Part shown: positions 43,776-51,601 of the stretch, in pieces
How positions within the stretch are numbered: position 1 is the first letter of the stretch
How the letters are laid out: each line of letters begins with the position of its first letter
Assembly: GCA_034416335.1 (NCBI GenBank)
Contig: DAOULV010000022.1
Span: forward strand, 62,001 to 126,000
DNA: 64,000 bases
From: MGML01 sp034416335
GTDB taxonomy: Bacteria; Chloroflexota; Dehalococcoidia; Dehalococcoidales; UBA2162
Direction: 5' to 3'
The notes under the pieces: generated by a model
The model's input: the letters and a program-made list of their open reading frames with translations, nothing else
What the model was told of the DNA's origin: nothing
The model's database searches: none
Program-made: the position numbers and the translations under genes

Positions 43776-43783
43776 AGGAAAAT

Positions 43784-45040
43784 TTGGCAGAAAACTCGTA
43801 CAACAGGGTAGTAATAACCGGGATAGGATGTTTTTCTCCTCTCGGTCACGATATCGATTCTACATGGCAGAATCTTATCGACGGTAAATCAGGCATTGCC
43901 GAGATAACGCTTTTCGATGCCAGTAATCTGGATACGCGGATTGCCGCGGAAGTGAAAAACTTCGATGTTAATAACTACATCGACCGTAAGGTATCGCGGC
44001 GAATGGACCGTTTTTCCCAGATGTCGGTCGCTGCCAGTATGCAGGCGGTTGAAAGATCTGGAATGGAAATCAACTCTCAGAATGAAGACCAGATAGGGAT
44101 TATCATGGGAAGCGGAATAGGAGGCCTTACGACTCTCTATAACCAGACGAAAATACTCGTCGAACAGGGACCCAGCAGGGTCAGCCCTTTTCTGGTACCG
44201 ATGATGATATCCGATATGGCTGCAGCCCAGGTATCTATTACTCTCGGCATCAAAGGAGTAAACCTGTGCACGACTTCAGCCTGCTCGAGCAGTTCCGACG
44301 CCATCGGAGTCGCCTATGAACTGTTGAAAAGAGGGGATGCCCAGGCGGCTATCGCCGGCGGCAGTGAAGCGATTGTCAATCCGCTGGGAATAGCATCCTT
44401 CAGTGCCCTGAAAGCCCTGTCGACGAGAAACGACTGTCCGGAGGAAGCATCGCGTCCTTTCGACGCGGACCGCGACGGTTTTGTTATCGGCGAGGGCGCC
44501 TGCGCTCTTATTCTCGAGACGCTTACTCACGCCAGAGAGCGGGGCGCGAATATTCTCACTGAAATAATTGCCTACGGGGCAAGCGGCGACGCTTTTCACA
44601 TTACGGCTCCTGATGAGAACGGAGACGGGGCTGTAAGAGCGATGCGCCAGGCTTTAACCAAAGCGGGGCTCGAGCCTAAGGACATCGATTATATCAACGC
44701 TCACGGTACCTCCACTCCGCTAAACGATAAAGTTGAGACCATGGCTGTAAAGAAAGTATTCGGTGATGAAGCTTACAGGACACCGGTAAGCTCGACCAAG
44801 TCGATGACGGGACACCTGATAGGCGCCGCCGGTGCCATGGAAACGGCGATATGTACGATGGTAATTCAAAACGGAATTATACCTCCGACAATCAATCTGA
44901 TAAATCCGGACGAAGGATGTGACCTGGATTATGTTCCGAATACGGCCCGTAAAGCACGGGTTGACACGACTCTGTCCAATTCGTTCGGATTCGGCGGTCA
45001 TAACTCGGTGCTGATACTGCGAAGATACAGTGAGGATTAG
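43784..45040 (+). CDS. fabF: Beta-ketoacyl-ACP synthase II
   Basis: A 418-residue enzyme with a TTG start behind AGGAGG. It has the Cys-His-His triad of elongating condensing enzymes: Cys in TTSACSSSSDAIG (about 166), His in INAHGTSTPLND and His in KSMTGHLIGAAG, ending with SNSFGFGGHNS. It elongates acyl-ACP with malonyl-ACP. No other fab genes are adjacent; recJ follows at 2 bases, an unusual neighbour. Confidence 0.95.
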   Translation: MAENSYNRVVITGIGCFSPLGHDIDSTWQNLIDGKSGIAEITLFDASNLDTRIAAEVKNFDVNNYIDRKVSRRMDRFSQMSVAASMQAVERSGMEINSQNEDQIGIIMGSGIGGLTTLYNQTKILVEQGPSRVSPFLVPMMISDMAAAQVSITLGIKGVNLCTTSACSSSSDAIGVAYELLKRGDAQAAIAGGSEAIVNPLGIASFSALKALSTRNDCPEEASRPFDADRDGFVIGEGACALILETLTHARERGANILTEIIAYGASGDAFHITAPDENGDGAVRAMRQALTKAGLEPKDIDYINAHGTSTPLNDKVETMAVKKVFGDEAYRTPVSSTKSMTGHLIGAAGAMETAICTMVIQNGIIPPTINLINPDEGCDLDYVPNTARKARVDTTLSNSFGFGGHNSVLILRRYSED

Positions 45041-45042
45041 GC

Positions 45043-46719
45043 TTGAGCCATAGCCGGTGGAATCTGCTGCCATCTGTTCCTGATGAGGGTATCGGTGGCG
45101 ATGGCGTACCTCCCCTGATAAAACAGCTTCTTTATAATCGCGGCATTACCGATTCTTCCGAAATAGAGACTTTTCTGGCGGCTGATGAGCGTCTTTGCGG
45201 CGATCCCAACACACTGCCGGGAATGCATGAAGCCGTAGCCCGGCTCTACCGGGCACTGCTCTCCCGAGAAAAAATAGCCGTCTATGGCGACTTCGATGCC
45301 GATGGTATAACCGCTACAGCCCTGCTTGTGCAGGGCTTATCCATGCTGGACTGCGAAGCAATTCCGTATATTCCGAACCGTCTGAGGGAAGGGTACGGTC
45401 TGAAAGCAGCCGCCCTGGAAACTCTTCAGAAACAAGGTGTCAGCCTGGTGGTGACGGTCGACTGCGGGATTACCGCAATATCCGAGGTTAAAAGAGCCAG
45501 TAAGATGGGGCTGGATGTGGTGGTTACCGACCATCATGTTCCCCTCAATGAAATCCCCTCAGCCAGTGCGGTTATCGACCCGAAACTTCCCGGTACGGAT
45601 TACCCCACCATTGAACTGGCCGGTGTGGGTGTAGCCCTGAAATTGCTTCAGGCATTATTTGCGGGACTTGGTAAGGAACAGAAGCTGGACGAAGTAATCG
45701 ACCTCGTGGCTCTGGGTACGGTCGCCGACATGGTACCCCTTCTGGGAGAGAACCGTTACCTGGTAAAACAGGGTCTCCGGTTGTTGAACAACTCCCGGCG
45801 TCCCGGCATACGTGAGATAATCAACCTGGCAGGTCTCGATTCAGCAAATATCAGCAGTACCAACATATCCTGGACGATAGCCCCGCGACTGAACGCTGCG
45901 GGAAGAGTCGAAGACGCCATGAACAGCTACAGGCTGCTGATGACCGACTCGACGGAAGAAGCCCGGCAGCTTGCGGAATGGCTCGAACAGAAAAACCTGG
46001 AACGCCAGAAAATGACCACCCGTGCCCTCGACAGGGCCAGGGAGCAGGTAATTCCGCAGGCGGACCAGCCCCTGCTCATCGCCGGCGATACGAGTTATCC
46101 GGCGGGGATAATGGGGCTTGTTGCCGGCAGGCTTTCGGAAGAATACTACAGACCGGTGCTTGTTATCAGGACCGGGGACAGGTTCTGCGGCGGCAGCTCA
46201 CGAAGTATTCCGGAGTTCAACATGATAGAGGCCCTGAACAGGTGCAGCCACCTGCTGAGCAAGTTCGGCGGCCATTCGAGAGCAGCGGGGTTGAGTCTGT
46301 ATACCAGAAACCTGCCCCGGTTGAAACAGGCGCTGCTGGAGATTGCAGCGGAAGAACTCGAAGGAGTGGACCTCCGGCCCAAGATAGACGTAGACGCGGA
46401 AACGACCTTACCGGAGTTGGGAGGCGATACGTATCCAACAATCCTGAAGATGGAACCTTTCGGACAGGGAAATCCGTCGCCGACCTTCCTCAGCAGAGGA
46501 GTAGAGGTTATATCATCCACCACTATGGGTAGCGATAACTCTCACTTGAGAATGAAGCTGAAGCAGGGGGAGATGCTTTTCGATGCGGTAGGTTTCGGAC
46601 TCGGAGACTATGCGAACGAGGTTTCATCGTCCGTTGATATAGTATATAACCTGGAACTGGACAACTGGAACGGACAATCGAAATTAAGACTGAATATCCT
46701 TGACCTTGAGCTACGATAA
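45043..46719 (+). CDS. recJ: Single-stranded-DNA-specific exonuclease RecJ
   Basis: A 558-residue DHH/DHHA1 nuclease with a TTG start 2 bases after fabF. Motifs: YGDFDADGITATALL (I), TVDCGITA (II), VVTDHHVP (III, DHH) and APRLNAAGRVEDA. The DHHA1 motif is GGHSRAAGLSL, with a C-terminal OB-like domain. RecJ degrades single strands 5' to 3' in recombination and mismatch repair. Confidence 0.94.
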   Translation: MSHSRWNLLPSVPDEGIGGDGVPPLIKQLLYNRGITDSSEIETFLAADERLCGDPNTLPGMHEAVARLYRALLSREKIAVYGDFDADGITATALLVQGLSMLDCEAIPYIPNRLREGYGLKAAALETLQKQGVSLVVTVDCGITAISEVKRASKMGLDVVVTDHHVPLNEIPSASAVIDPKLPGTDYPTIELAGVGVALKLLQALFAGLGKEQKLDEVIDLVALGTVADMVPLLGENRYLVKQGLRLLNNSRRPGIREIINLAGLDSANISSTNISWTIAPRLNAAGRVEDAMNSYRLLMTDSTEEARQLAEWLEQKNLERQKMTTRALDRAREQVIPQADQPLLIAGDTSYPAGIMGLVAGRLSEEYYRPVLVIRTGDRFCGGSSRSIPEFNMIEALNRCSHLLSKFGGHSRAAGLSLYTRNLPRLKQALLEIAAEELEGVDLRPKIDVDAETTLPELGGDTYPTILKMEPFGQGNPSPTFLSRGVEVISSTTMGSDNSHLRMKLKQGEMLFDAVGFGLGDYANEVSSSVDIVYNLELDNWNGQSKLRLNILDLELR

Positions 46720-46755
46720 TGAAACGTTGTCAATGTGTAACAAGGAGGTAAAAAG

Positions 46756-47481
46756 ATGAATAACCCGAATGCTCCTTATCCCGGAAGACAGATATTTCTC
46801 GGTAAAACCATACAGGGGAGTCCCTGTTTTGCCTATCTTGTTACGGGCAGAAGTCCTCAGAGCCGGGAAAGAAGAGCAACCAAAACCGGGCACGGTCTTA
46901 TTATGGGACCTATCGGAAACGAACAATATGACTGGTTGAGGCATTATACCGCCGTTATGACTGATAACAGTATCGGCCTTGCCGCCGTTACCAACGGGAT
47001 ACAAACGGAGGCCATTTTTGAAACATACCGGCTGCTGTACCACACCAGTGCCGCACCCGATGCCGAATATATGACAACTATTATGACCGGCGCTCAGCAC
47101 GAGCCGGACAGTCTTCGTACTCCCAGGATTGCCGGTGTGATAACGTACCGCCCGGGTGAGAATGAACCTGTTTATATCATGAGTATTATCACCGATAATC
47201 CTCCTGCCAGCACGTGGGTAATAAAACCGGAAAAAGCGACTCTGACAGGCGTGTCCACCTATAACGGCAATATTGAAGACCCCGGGTCGTTCGATGTATC
47301 CGGCGATCTGCCGGTAATTGAGAACAGGTGCAATACGCCGGGGGAAATCGCCGAATATATCTACGAAATATCTGCCGCGACCAATAACGGCGACGATATA
47401 AGGGTAAGTGCGATCGGCGGAGTGCTTTCAACCGACGGTAAAACGTGGGATATCTCGATGATAAACCGGCACGGGGATTAG
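46756..47481 (+). CDS. IMP cyclohydrolase, archaeal (PurO-like) type
   Basis: A 241-residue protein with the IMP cyclohydrolase-like (PF07826) fold: YPGRQIFLGKTIQGSPCFAY pattern (key residues G-R, Y), AYLVTGRSPQSRERR, TNGIQTEAIF and PRIAGVIT. It would close the purine ring in the last step of IMP synthesis, a job done in most bacteria by the C-terminal half of PurH. AAGGAGG precedes the ATG. It is separate from other pur genes here. Confidence 0.85.
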   Translation: MNNPNAPYPGRQIFLGKTIQGSPCFAYLVTGRSPQSRERRATKTGHGLIMGPIGNEQYDWLRHYTAVMTDNSIGLAAVTNGIQTEAIFETYRLLYHTSAAPDAEYMTTIMTGAQHEPDSLRTPRIAGVITYRPGENEPVYIMSIITDNPPASTWVIKPEKATLTGVSTYNGNIEDPGSFDVSGDLPVIENRCNTPGEIAEYIYEISAATNNGDDIRVSAIGGVLSTDGKTWDISMINRHGD

Positions 47482-47587
47482 CGGCTGATTTATTATCCGG
47501 TTTTACGTTTCCGGATAATCCCGCAAACCGGCAAGGTAAAGGTATCGCCGAACAGGGCGGTGAGACGCCGGAACACAGGATTTATCT

Positions 47588-48460
47588 TTATTTCTCTTCG
47601 GTTTCACCGTTTTCCGGTTGTTCGCCAGCATCACTGTCAGGAACTTCATCGGTTTCAGGTGGAGGTGGCGAACCTGGTTGTGCGGTATCTACGGTATCTT
47701 CCACCTCAGGTTTACCCCACCTGGTTTTTACTATCATCACGGGGATAATTATCAGCAGGACGATTGTACCGATTATCTGTGCCTGGTGAAGCCCGAAGAG
47801 AAAATCAGTACCGTCGCGCATGAAACCTATTCCAATCCGCCAGGCGGAGTACATTCCGAGATAGGTAAAAAACAGAGAGCCTTCCGGTTTCAGGCGACCC
47901 CGCAGGAACATAATTATTCCGAAAGCAATCGCCAGGAAAAATATTTCGTAGACTTGTGTCGGGTGAACGGCAACGGTTGTAGGTCCGAAGGTATTCGGGT
48001 GAGTATAGATGATTGCCCAGGGAAGGTCGCAAACCGATCCATAGCAGCAGCCGTTTATCGTGCAGCCTATTCTGCCGATTATCTGTGCCAGTATAAGTCC
48101 CGGGGCAAGAATATCCAGAAAGTAGTTGAACTTAAACCTGGTAAACCGGCTGCATATCCAGATTCCAATCACGCCGCCGAGAATGGCTCCCCAGATAGTC
48201 ATTCCCGATCCGCCGATAATTTCACCGGGATTCTGGCTGTAATAGTCCCAGAGGTCAATCACGTGTAAAGCCCGTGAGAATATCACGCCGGAGGGTATGC
48301 CGACCAGCGCGGCGACGAATACAGTATCAACGGAAATCCTGCTGTCTTTTCGTACATGCCAGGCCAGCCATGTAACGAGTACGGCTATGGCGAGGGCGAC
48401 CATAATACCGTACCACCTGACTGACAGAAATGCTACGGGATTTATTCCGATTTCAATCAT
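47588..48460 (-). CDS. lgt: Prolipoprotein diacylglyceryl transferase
   Basis: A 290-residue membrane enzyme with about 7 helices. It contains RWYGIMVALAI, a signature-like QIIGRIGCTINGCCYG, the HPTQVYE catalytic region and RDGTDFLFG. It transfers diacylglyceryl to the lipobox Cys of prolipoproteins, and two lipoproteins are encoded in this window (23.1 and 29.5 kb). The last 45 residues are a Pro/Glu-rich cytoplasmic tail not usual for Lgt. It starts 3 bases after the small membrane-protein gene upstream. Confidence 0.93.
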   Translation of the reverse strand: MIEIGINPVAFLSVRWYGIMVALAIAVLVTWLAWHVRKDSRISVDTVFVAALVGIPSGVIFSRALHVIDLWDYYSQNPGEIIGGSGMTIWGAILGGVIGIWICSRFTRFKFNYFLDILAPGLILAQIIGRIGCTINGCCYGSVCDLPWAIIYTHPNTFGPTTVAVHPTQVYEIFFLAIAFGIIMFLRGRLKPEGSLFFTYLGMYSAWRIGIGFMRDGTDFLFGLHQAQIIGTIVLLIIIPVMIVKTRWGKPEVEDTVDTAQPGSPPPPETDEVPDSDAGEQPENGETEEK

Positions 48461-48463
48461 AGA

Positions 48464-48832
48464 TTAGTCGGTAAAAGGTCCTTTCTCATAGTCCCGCGGC
48501 AATCTGGAGGATTCTTCTCTTTTACGTCTTTTCAAATACGAGCCGATGTACGAACCGATAATTCCGCCGGCAAGACAGCCGGCAATGACCCCGATGAATA
48601 TCATCGTGGGGCCGGCGGTTTTAACCGCAATATAAAATCCGAGTGCACCGCCAATTATTATCCCCGCGATCGAAGCAATGAACAGATATGAGTCACCCGG
48701 TTCCGGAGGAGGTCCCTGCTCGGGATCCCGGCTGTCCCTGTTTTTCAACCGCATCTCGCTGTCGCTCGTGGTTTTAAAAGCGAATGGATCGCCCCACGTT
48801 AATACAGTAGATGCCGATGTTTCACTAAACAT
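48464..48832 (-). CDS. Small two-helix membrane protein, paralogue 2
   Basis: A 122-residue protein of unknown function. The N-terminus LTWGDPFAFKTTSDSEM, a DP-E-QGPPPEPGDSY linker, two Gly-rich hydrophobic helices (about 48-69 and 74-96), an Arg/Lys cluster and a C-terminal KGPFTD are all echoed in the next gene upstream. The Gly spacing suggests helix packing (glycine-zipper-like). It is co-transcribed with lgt. Confidence 0.7.
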   Translation of the reverse strand: MFSETSASTVLTWGDPFAFKTTSDSEMRLKNRDSRDPEQGPPPEPGDSYLFIASIAGIIIGGALGFYIAVKTAGPTMIFIGVIAGCLAGGIIGSYIGSYLKRRKREESSRLPRDYEKGPFTD

Positions 48833-48906
48833 ATCCTATTGTACCATTTTATCTTTCGGCAGTACCCTGAAGTGATAGTCCCGCTAAACATCCGGATATC
48901 GAATGA

Positions 48907-49290
48907 TTATTTTATGAACGGCCCCTGAGAATCCCGGTCCGGTTCTTCAGGATTGGTCTTGCTATCCAGTTTCCTGATATGCCGCCGCTTCAATAATTCT
49001 CCCACGTACAAACCTCCAAACCCACCGATAAGTATACCGGCTACAAGACCCAAGAAGACTCCGCCGAATCCGGCCACGTTTGCACCGATAATCACTCCGG
49101 TAATACTGCAGAGTACTATTCCGATAATAGTGGATACCAGTACGTACGAGTCTCTGGGGTCACGATGGGGACCCTGTCCAGGCGAGCCACGGCTCCGGTG
49201 CTGGTGATACATCTCGGCATCGACGGTCTGCTTGAACTGGAACGGATTGCCCCATCGGTATGCGACTATCGTCGTTATGCGACTTTTCAT
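48907..49290 (-). CDS. Small two-helix membrane protein, paralogue 1
   Basis: A 127-residue protein with the same plan as its neighbour: YRWGNPFQFKQTVDAEM, GSPGQGPHRDPRDSY, two Gly-rich helices, LKRRHIRKLD and C-terminal QGPFIK. The conserved ends (WG-PF-FK-T-D-EM and GPF) suggest functional contacts at both termini. It is separated from paralogue 2 by 74 bases. Function unknown. Confidence 0.7.
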   Translation of the reverse strand: MKSRITTIVAYRWGNPFQFKQTVDAEMYHQHRSRGSPGQGPHRDPRDSYVLVSTIIGIVLCSITGVIIGANVAGFGGVFLGLVAGILIGGFGGLYVGELLKRRHIRKLDSKTNPEEPDRDSQGPFIK

Positions 49291-49396
49291 ATATGCCGAT
49301 TATACTCTTTTATATACGAACAATAAACAGGATCTGGTCATATTAGTAGTTCGAGAAATCGCGATAATTATCACAATAAATCCGGAATAAATTGGA

Positions 49397-49402
49397 TATA
49401 AT
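49397..49402 (+). promoter_or_regulatory. -10 element before the glutaredoxin-PDZ gene
   Basis: A consensus TATAAT at 49397-49402, 41 bases before the ATG. No convincing -35 is seen at 16-18 bases upstream. Confidence 0.4.
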
Positions 49403-49442
49403 TAATACGGGTGAAGTCGTGTATAACAAGGGGGAAAGAAAG

Positions 49443-49964
49443 ATGAGTGTTATAGTTTATTCCAGTCCTACCTGACCCTACTGCGATATGGTGAAACAGT
49501 TTCTTTCACAAAGAGGAGTTGGTTACGAAGAGAGGGACGTTTCCAGGAACCAGGCGTATGCCCGGGAACTGATGAACAACACCGGGCAGATGGGAGTTCC
49601 GGTAACTGTGCTCGACGGCGAGATAGTGGTCGGATTCGACCAGCAGCGACTGGAGCAGCTTGTTTCAAGCAGACCGACAGACCGAAGTCCTTCATTCGGG
49701 GCTTCGATAGCCGACGCCGATAAAATTACGGCGAAGCAGGGTACGGGAATAATTCGCGGCGCTTATGTAGGTGCTACCAGGTCCGGATTCGTTGCACAGA
49801 AGATGGGTTTAGCTAAGGGTGATATAATTACCCGCGTAAATAAGAAAGACATCACCAGCGCCGACGACCTGGAACGTACACTTGCCGGATTGTCACAGGG
49901 GACCCGGATATTAGTAGAGTTCATACGGGGAGGAAGGACGAAGGCAGCGGAGGGAATACTCTAG
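49443..49964 (+). CDS. Glutaredoxin-like protein with in-frame TGA (probable selenocysteine, UPYC) fused to a PDZ domain
   Basis: Reading from the ATG at 49443, which has AGGGGGA 8 bases upstream, gives MSVIVYSSPT, then TGA at 49473-49475 (codon 11), then PYCDMVKQFL. The glutaredoxin family has Cys-Pro-Tyr-Cys here, so the TGA replaces the first catalytic Cys and probably encodes selenocysteine. The thioredoxin-fold domain continues with TGQMGVPVTVLDGEIVVGFD (cis-Pro) to about residue 75. Residues about 85-173 form a PDZ domain (GAYVGATRSGFVAQKMGLAKGDIITRVN pattern: GLAKGD). The first ATG after the TGA (49488) has no ribosome site and would delete the active site. The length would be 173 residues. 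Without Sec machinery it would be a pseudogene. Confidence 0.8.
49491..49509 (+). other. Candidate bacterial SECIS hairpin
   Basis: GTGAAA (49491-49496) and TTTCAC (49504-49509) form a perfect 6-bp stem with loop CAGTTTC, beginning 15 bases after the in-frame TGA. Distance and size fit a bacterial SECIS. However, the loop has G at position 3, not 1 or 2, so the fit is only partial. A shorter alternative is ACTG/CAGT (49480-49483/49497-49500). Confidence 0.35.
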
Positions 49965-49985
49965 AAACCTGATTTTTAAACAAGG

Positions 49986-50015
49986 GGCGGCATCAGAACA
50001 ATCTCTGATACCGCC
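49986..50015. terminator. Bidirectional terminator between the glutaredoxin-PDZ and sulfatase-family genes
   Basis: GGCGG-c-ATCAGA (49986-49997) pairs with TCTGAT-a-CCGCC (50004-50015), with TTCATTATTTCT following on the plus strand. It sits between two convergent genes. Confidence 0.75.
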
Positions 50016-50035
50016 TTCATTATTTCTCTCAGTTT

Positions 50036-51433
50036 TTAAAGATTCAATTCAAGGCGCGGCTCCTGCAGCCGCTGCGGTACGTTCGTTTCACGCATAAATT
50101 CGACCATATATTTATGGAGTTCACGGGCGATTTCAGGATTCTGTCCAATAACATTGTTCTTCTGGTCTGGATCGGATTTCAGGTTATATAACTCGGAACC
50201 ACCCGGCTCGCAGTCGTGGAGGAATGACCATTCGTCAGTGGTTACGGTTGTCATCGAAGGCACAACACATCTCCGGAGCAGGTGGTCGACAAGCTGGTCG
50301 GTATCACCGGCGTTGATAAAGGGGCAAGCGGTAAAGACAACCTCGCGACCCGGTGTTTTCGTATCTCTAACCGCTGGCAGTAATGACCTGCCCTCCACGT
50401 ACGACGGTATTTCTTGCCCGAAAAGGTCGAGGATGGTAGGCATCATATCGACCGCCGAAGCCAGACCGTCGTAAACACCCGGTCTGACGCCCGGTACGTA
50501 AATAGTCAGCGGTATAGCGGCTATTTCCTCATAGAGAGGTGAACGCGCCCAGGCTCCGGGATGGCGGGTTACTTCCTCAGGTAAATCTTGTTTGTTATCG
50601 AAGACCATCTTGCCGAAAATATCGTGTTCACCGAAGTAAAAACCGTGGTCGGTGGTAAATATTATGGCGGTATTCTCCATCAGCCCCATATACTCGACCT
50701 GCCTGAGGAGGTTGCCTACCCAGGCATCCACCATGCTTATCTCGCCTAGATAGGCGGCATGGGCTTTCCTGAGCATCTCCTCGGTAAATCCGGGCTGTTC
50801 TTTCCAGTTCTTGTAGAAGGGCATAATCTGTTCGCCGTCGTAACCGGGCCAGTAAGGTTCGGTGTAGTAAAGCGGGGCGTTCCACGGCTCGTGAGGGTCC
50901 CAGGTATCGATGTAGAGGAAAAAGTCCTCTTTGTAGTTGAGGGTCAGCCACTCCATTGCTTTGGTAAAGGTCTTCGGAGCGAAACACTCGGCATCCAGGG
51001 GATCTTTCGGACGTCGTTCAAGGGTTTTTCGGTAGGGACTGTGCGGCGGATTATATCCACCTTTGGCGACGAAATAATGGTCGGGAATCTCGACGAAAGT
51101 GGTAAAACCGCGGTCGTAGTTCATACCGTCGCGGATAAAAAACGGGGTATCGACGATTCCGACGGTGTGTACATCGGCTTTGTCACGGAGCAGTTCGGCA
51201 AGCAGGATATGTCCGGGTGGGATTGGTGTCCACTGCATGAATGAAAGAGTCCATTTACCGGTCATGTAATCGGCACGGGTCGGCATTGTCGGGAATGAGG
51301 CGCCGTAATAGCGGTCGAACCGGACCGACTTCGCCGCCAGCGCATCGATCGACGGCGTACGCACAATATTATTCCCGTAAACGCCTATATCCTTGCGTCT
51401 TACAGTATCGGAGACTATCCATATTACATTCAT
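50036..51433 (-). CDS. Sulfatase-family (alkaline phosphatase superfamily) enzyme with Thr at the nucleophile position
   Basis: A 465-residue soluble protein starting behind GGGAGG. Metal ligands typical of the fold are Asp9 in IWIVSDTVR and DH in TTDHGFYFGEHDIFGK. The sulfatase signature region reads ASFPTMPTRADYMTGK: Thr49 stands where sulfatases have the Cys or Ser that becomes formylglycine. The enzyme therefore probably acts as a Thr-dependent phosphatase, phosphodiesterase or transferase. The C-terminal ELYNLKSDPDQKNNV is the usual sulfatase-family end. There is no signal peptide. Confidence 0.85.
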   Translation of the reverse strand: MNVIWIVSDTVRRKDIGVYGNNIVRTPSIDALAAKSVRFDRYYGASFPTMPTRADYMTGKWTLSFMQWTPIPPGHILLAELLRDKADVHTVGIVDTPFFIRDGMNYDRGFTTFVEIPDHYFVAKGGYNPPHSPYRKTLERRPKDPLDAECFAPKTFTKAMEWLTLNYKEDFFLYIDTWDPHEPWNAPLYYTEPYWPGYDGEQIMPFYKNWKEQPGFTEEMLRKAHAAYLGEISMVDAWVGNLLRQVEYMGLMENTAIIFTTDHGFYFGEHDIFGKMVFDNKQDLPEEVTRHPGAWARSPLYEEIAAIPLTIYVPGVRPGVYDGLASAVDMMPTILDLFGQEIPSYVEGRSLLPAVRDTKTPGREVVFTACPFINAGDTDQLVDHLLRRCVVPSMTTVTTDEWSFLHDCEPGGSELYNLKSDPDQKNNVIGQNPEIARELHKYMVEFMRETNVPQRLQEPRLELNL

Positions 51434-51601
51434 AGCGACCTCCCGTTATCTAAAGAAATGCAGAGTGATTATAACATGTCGAGCAGGTGATATTTAATAC
51501 ATTCACTGAAAAATGCTCTTGATAATTCATATATTTATTATTATGTGTTATAATAACAGACCTTATCGAAAGCCAGAATAATCTTTAACGGAGGTATAAA
51601 G

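Noticed and set aside
49488..49964. Shorter glutaredoxin-PDZ gene starting after the TGA
   Set aside because: No ribosome site precedes this ATG, and the product would lack the first strand and the active-site motif.
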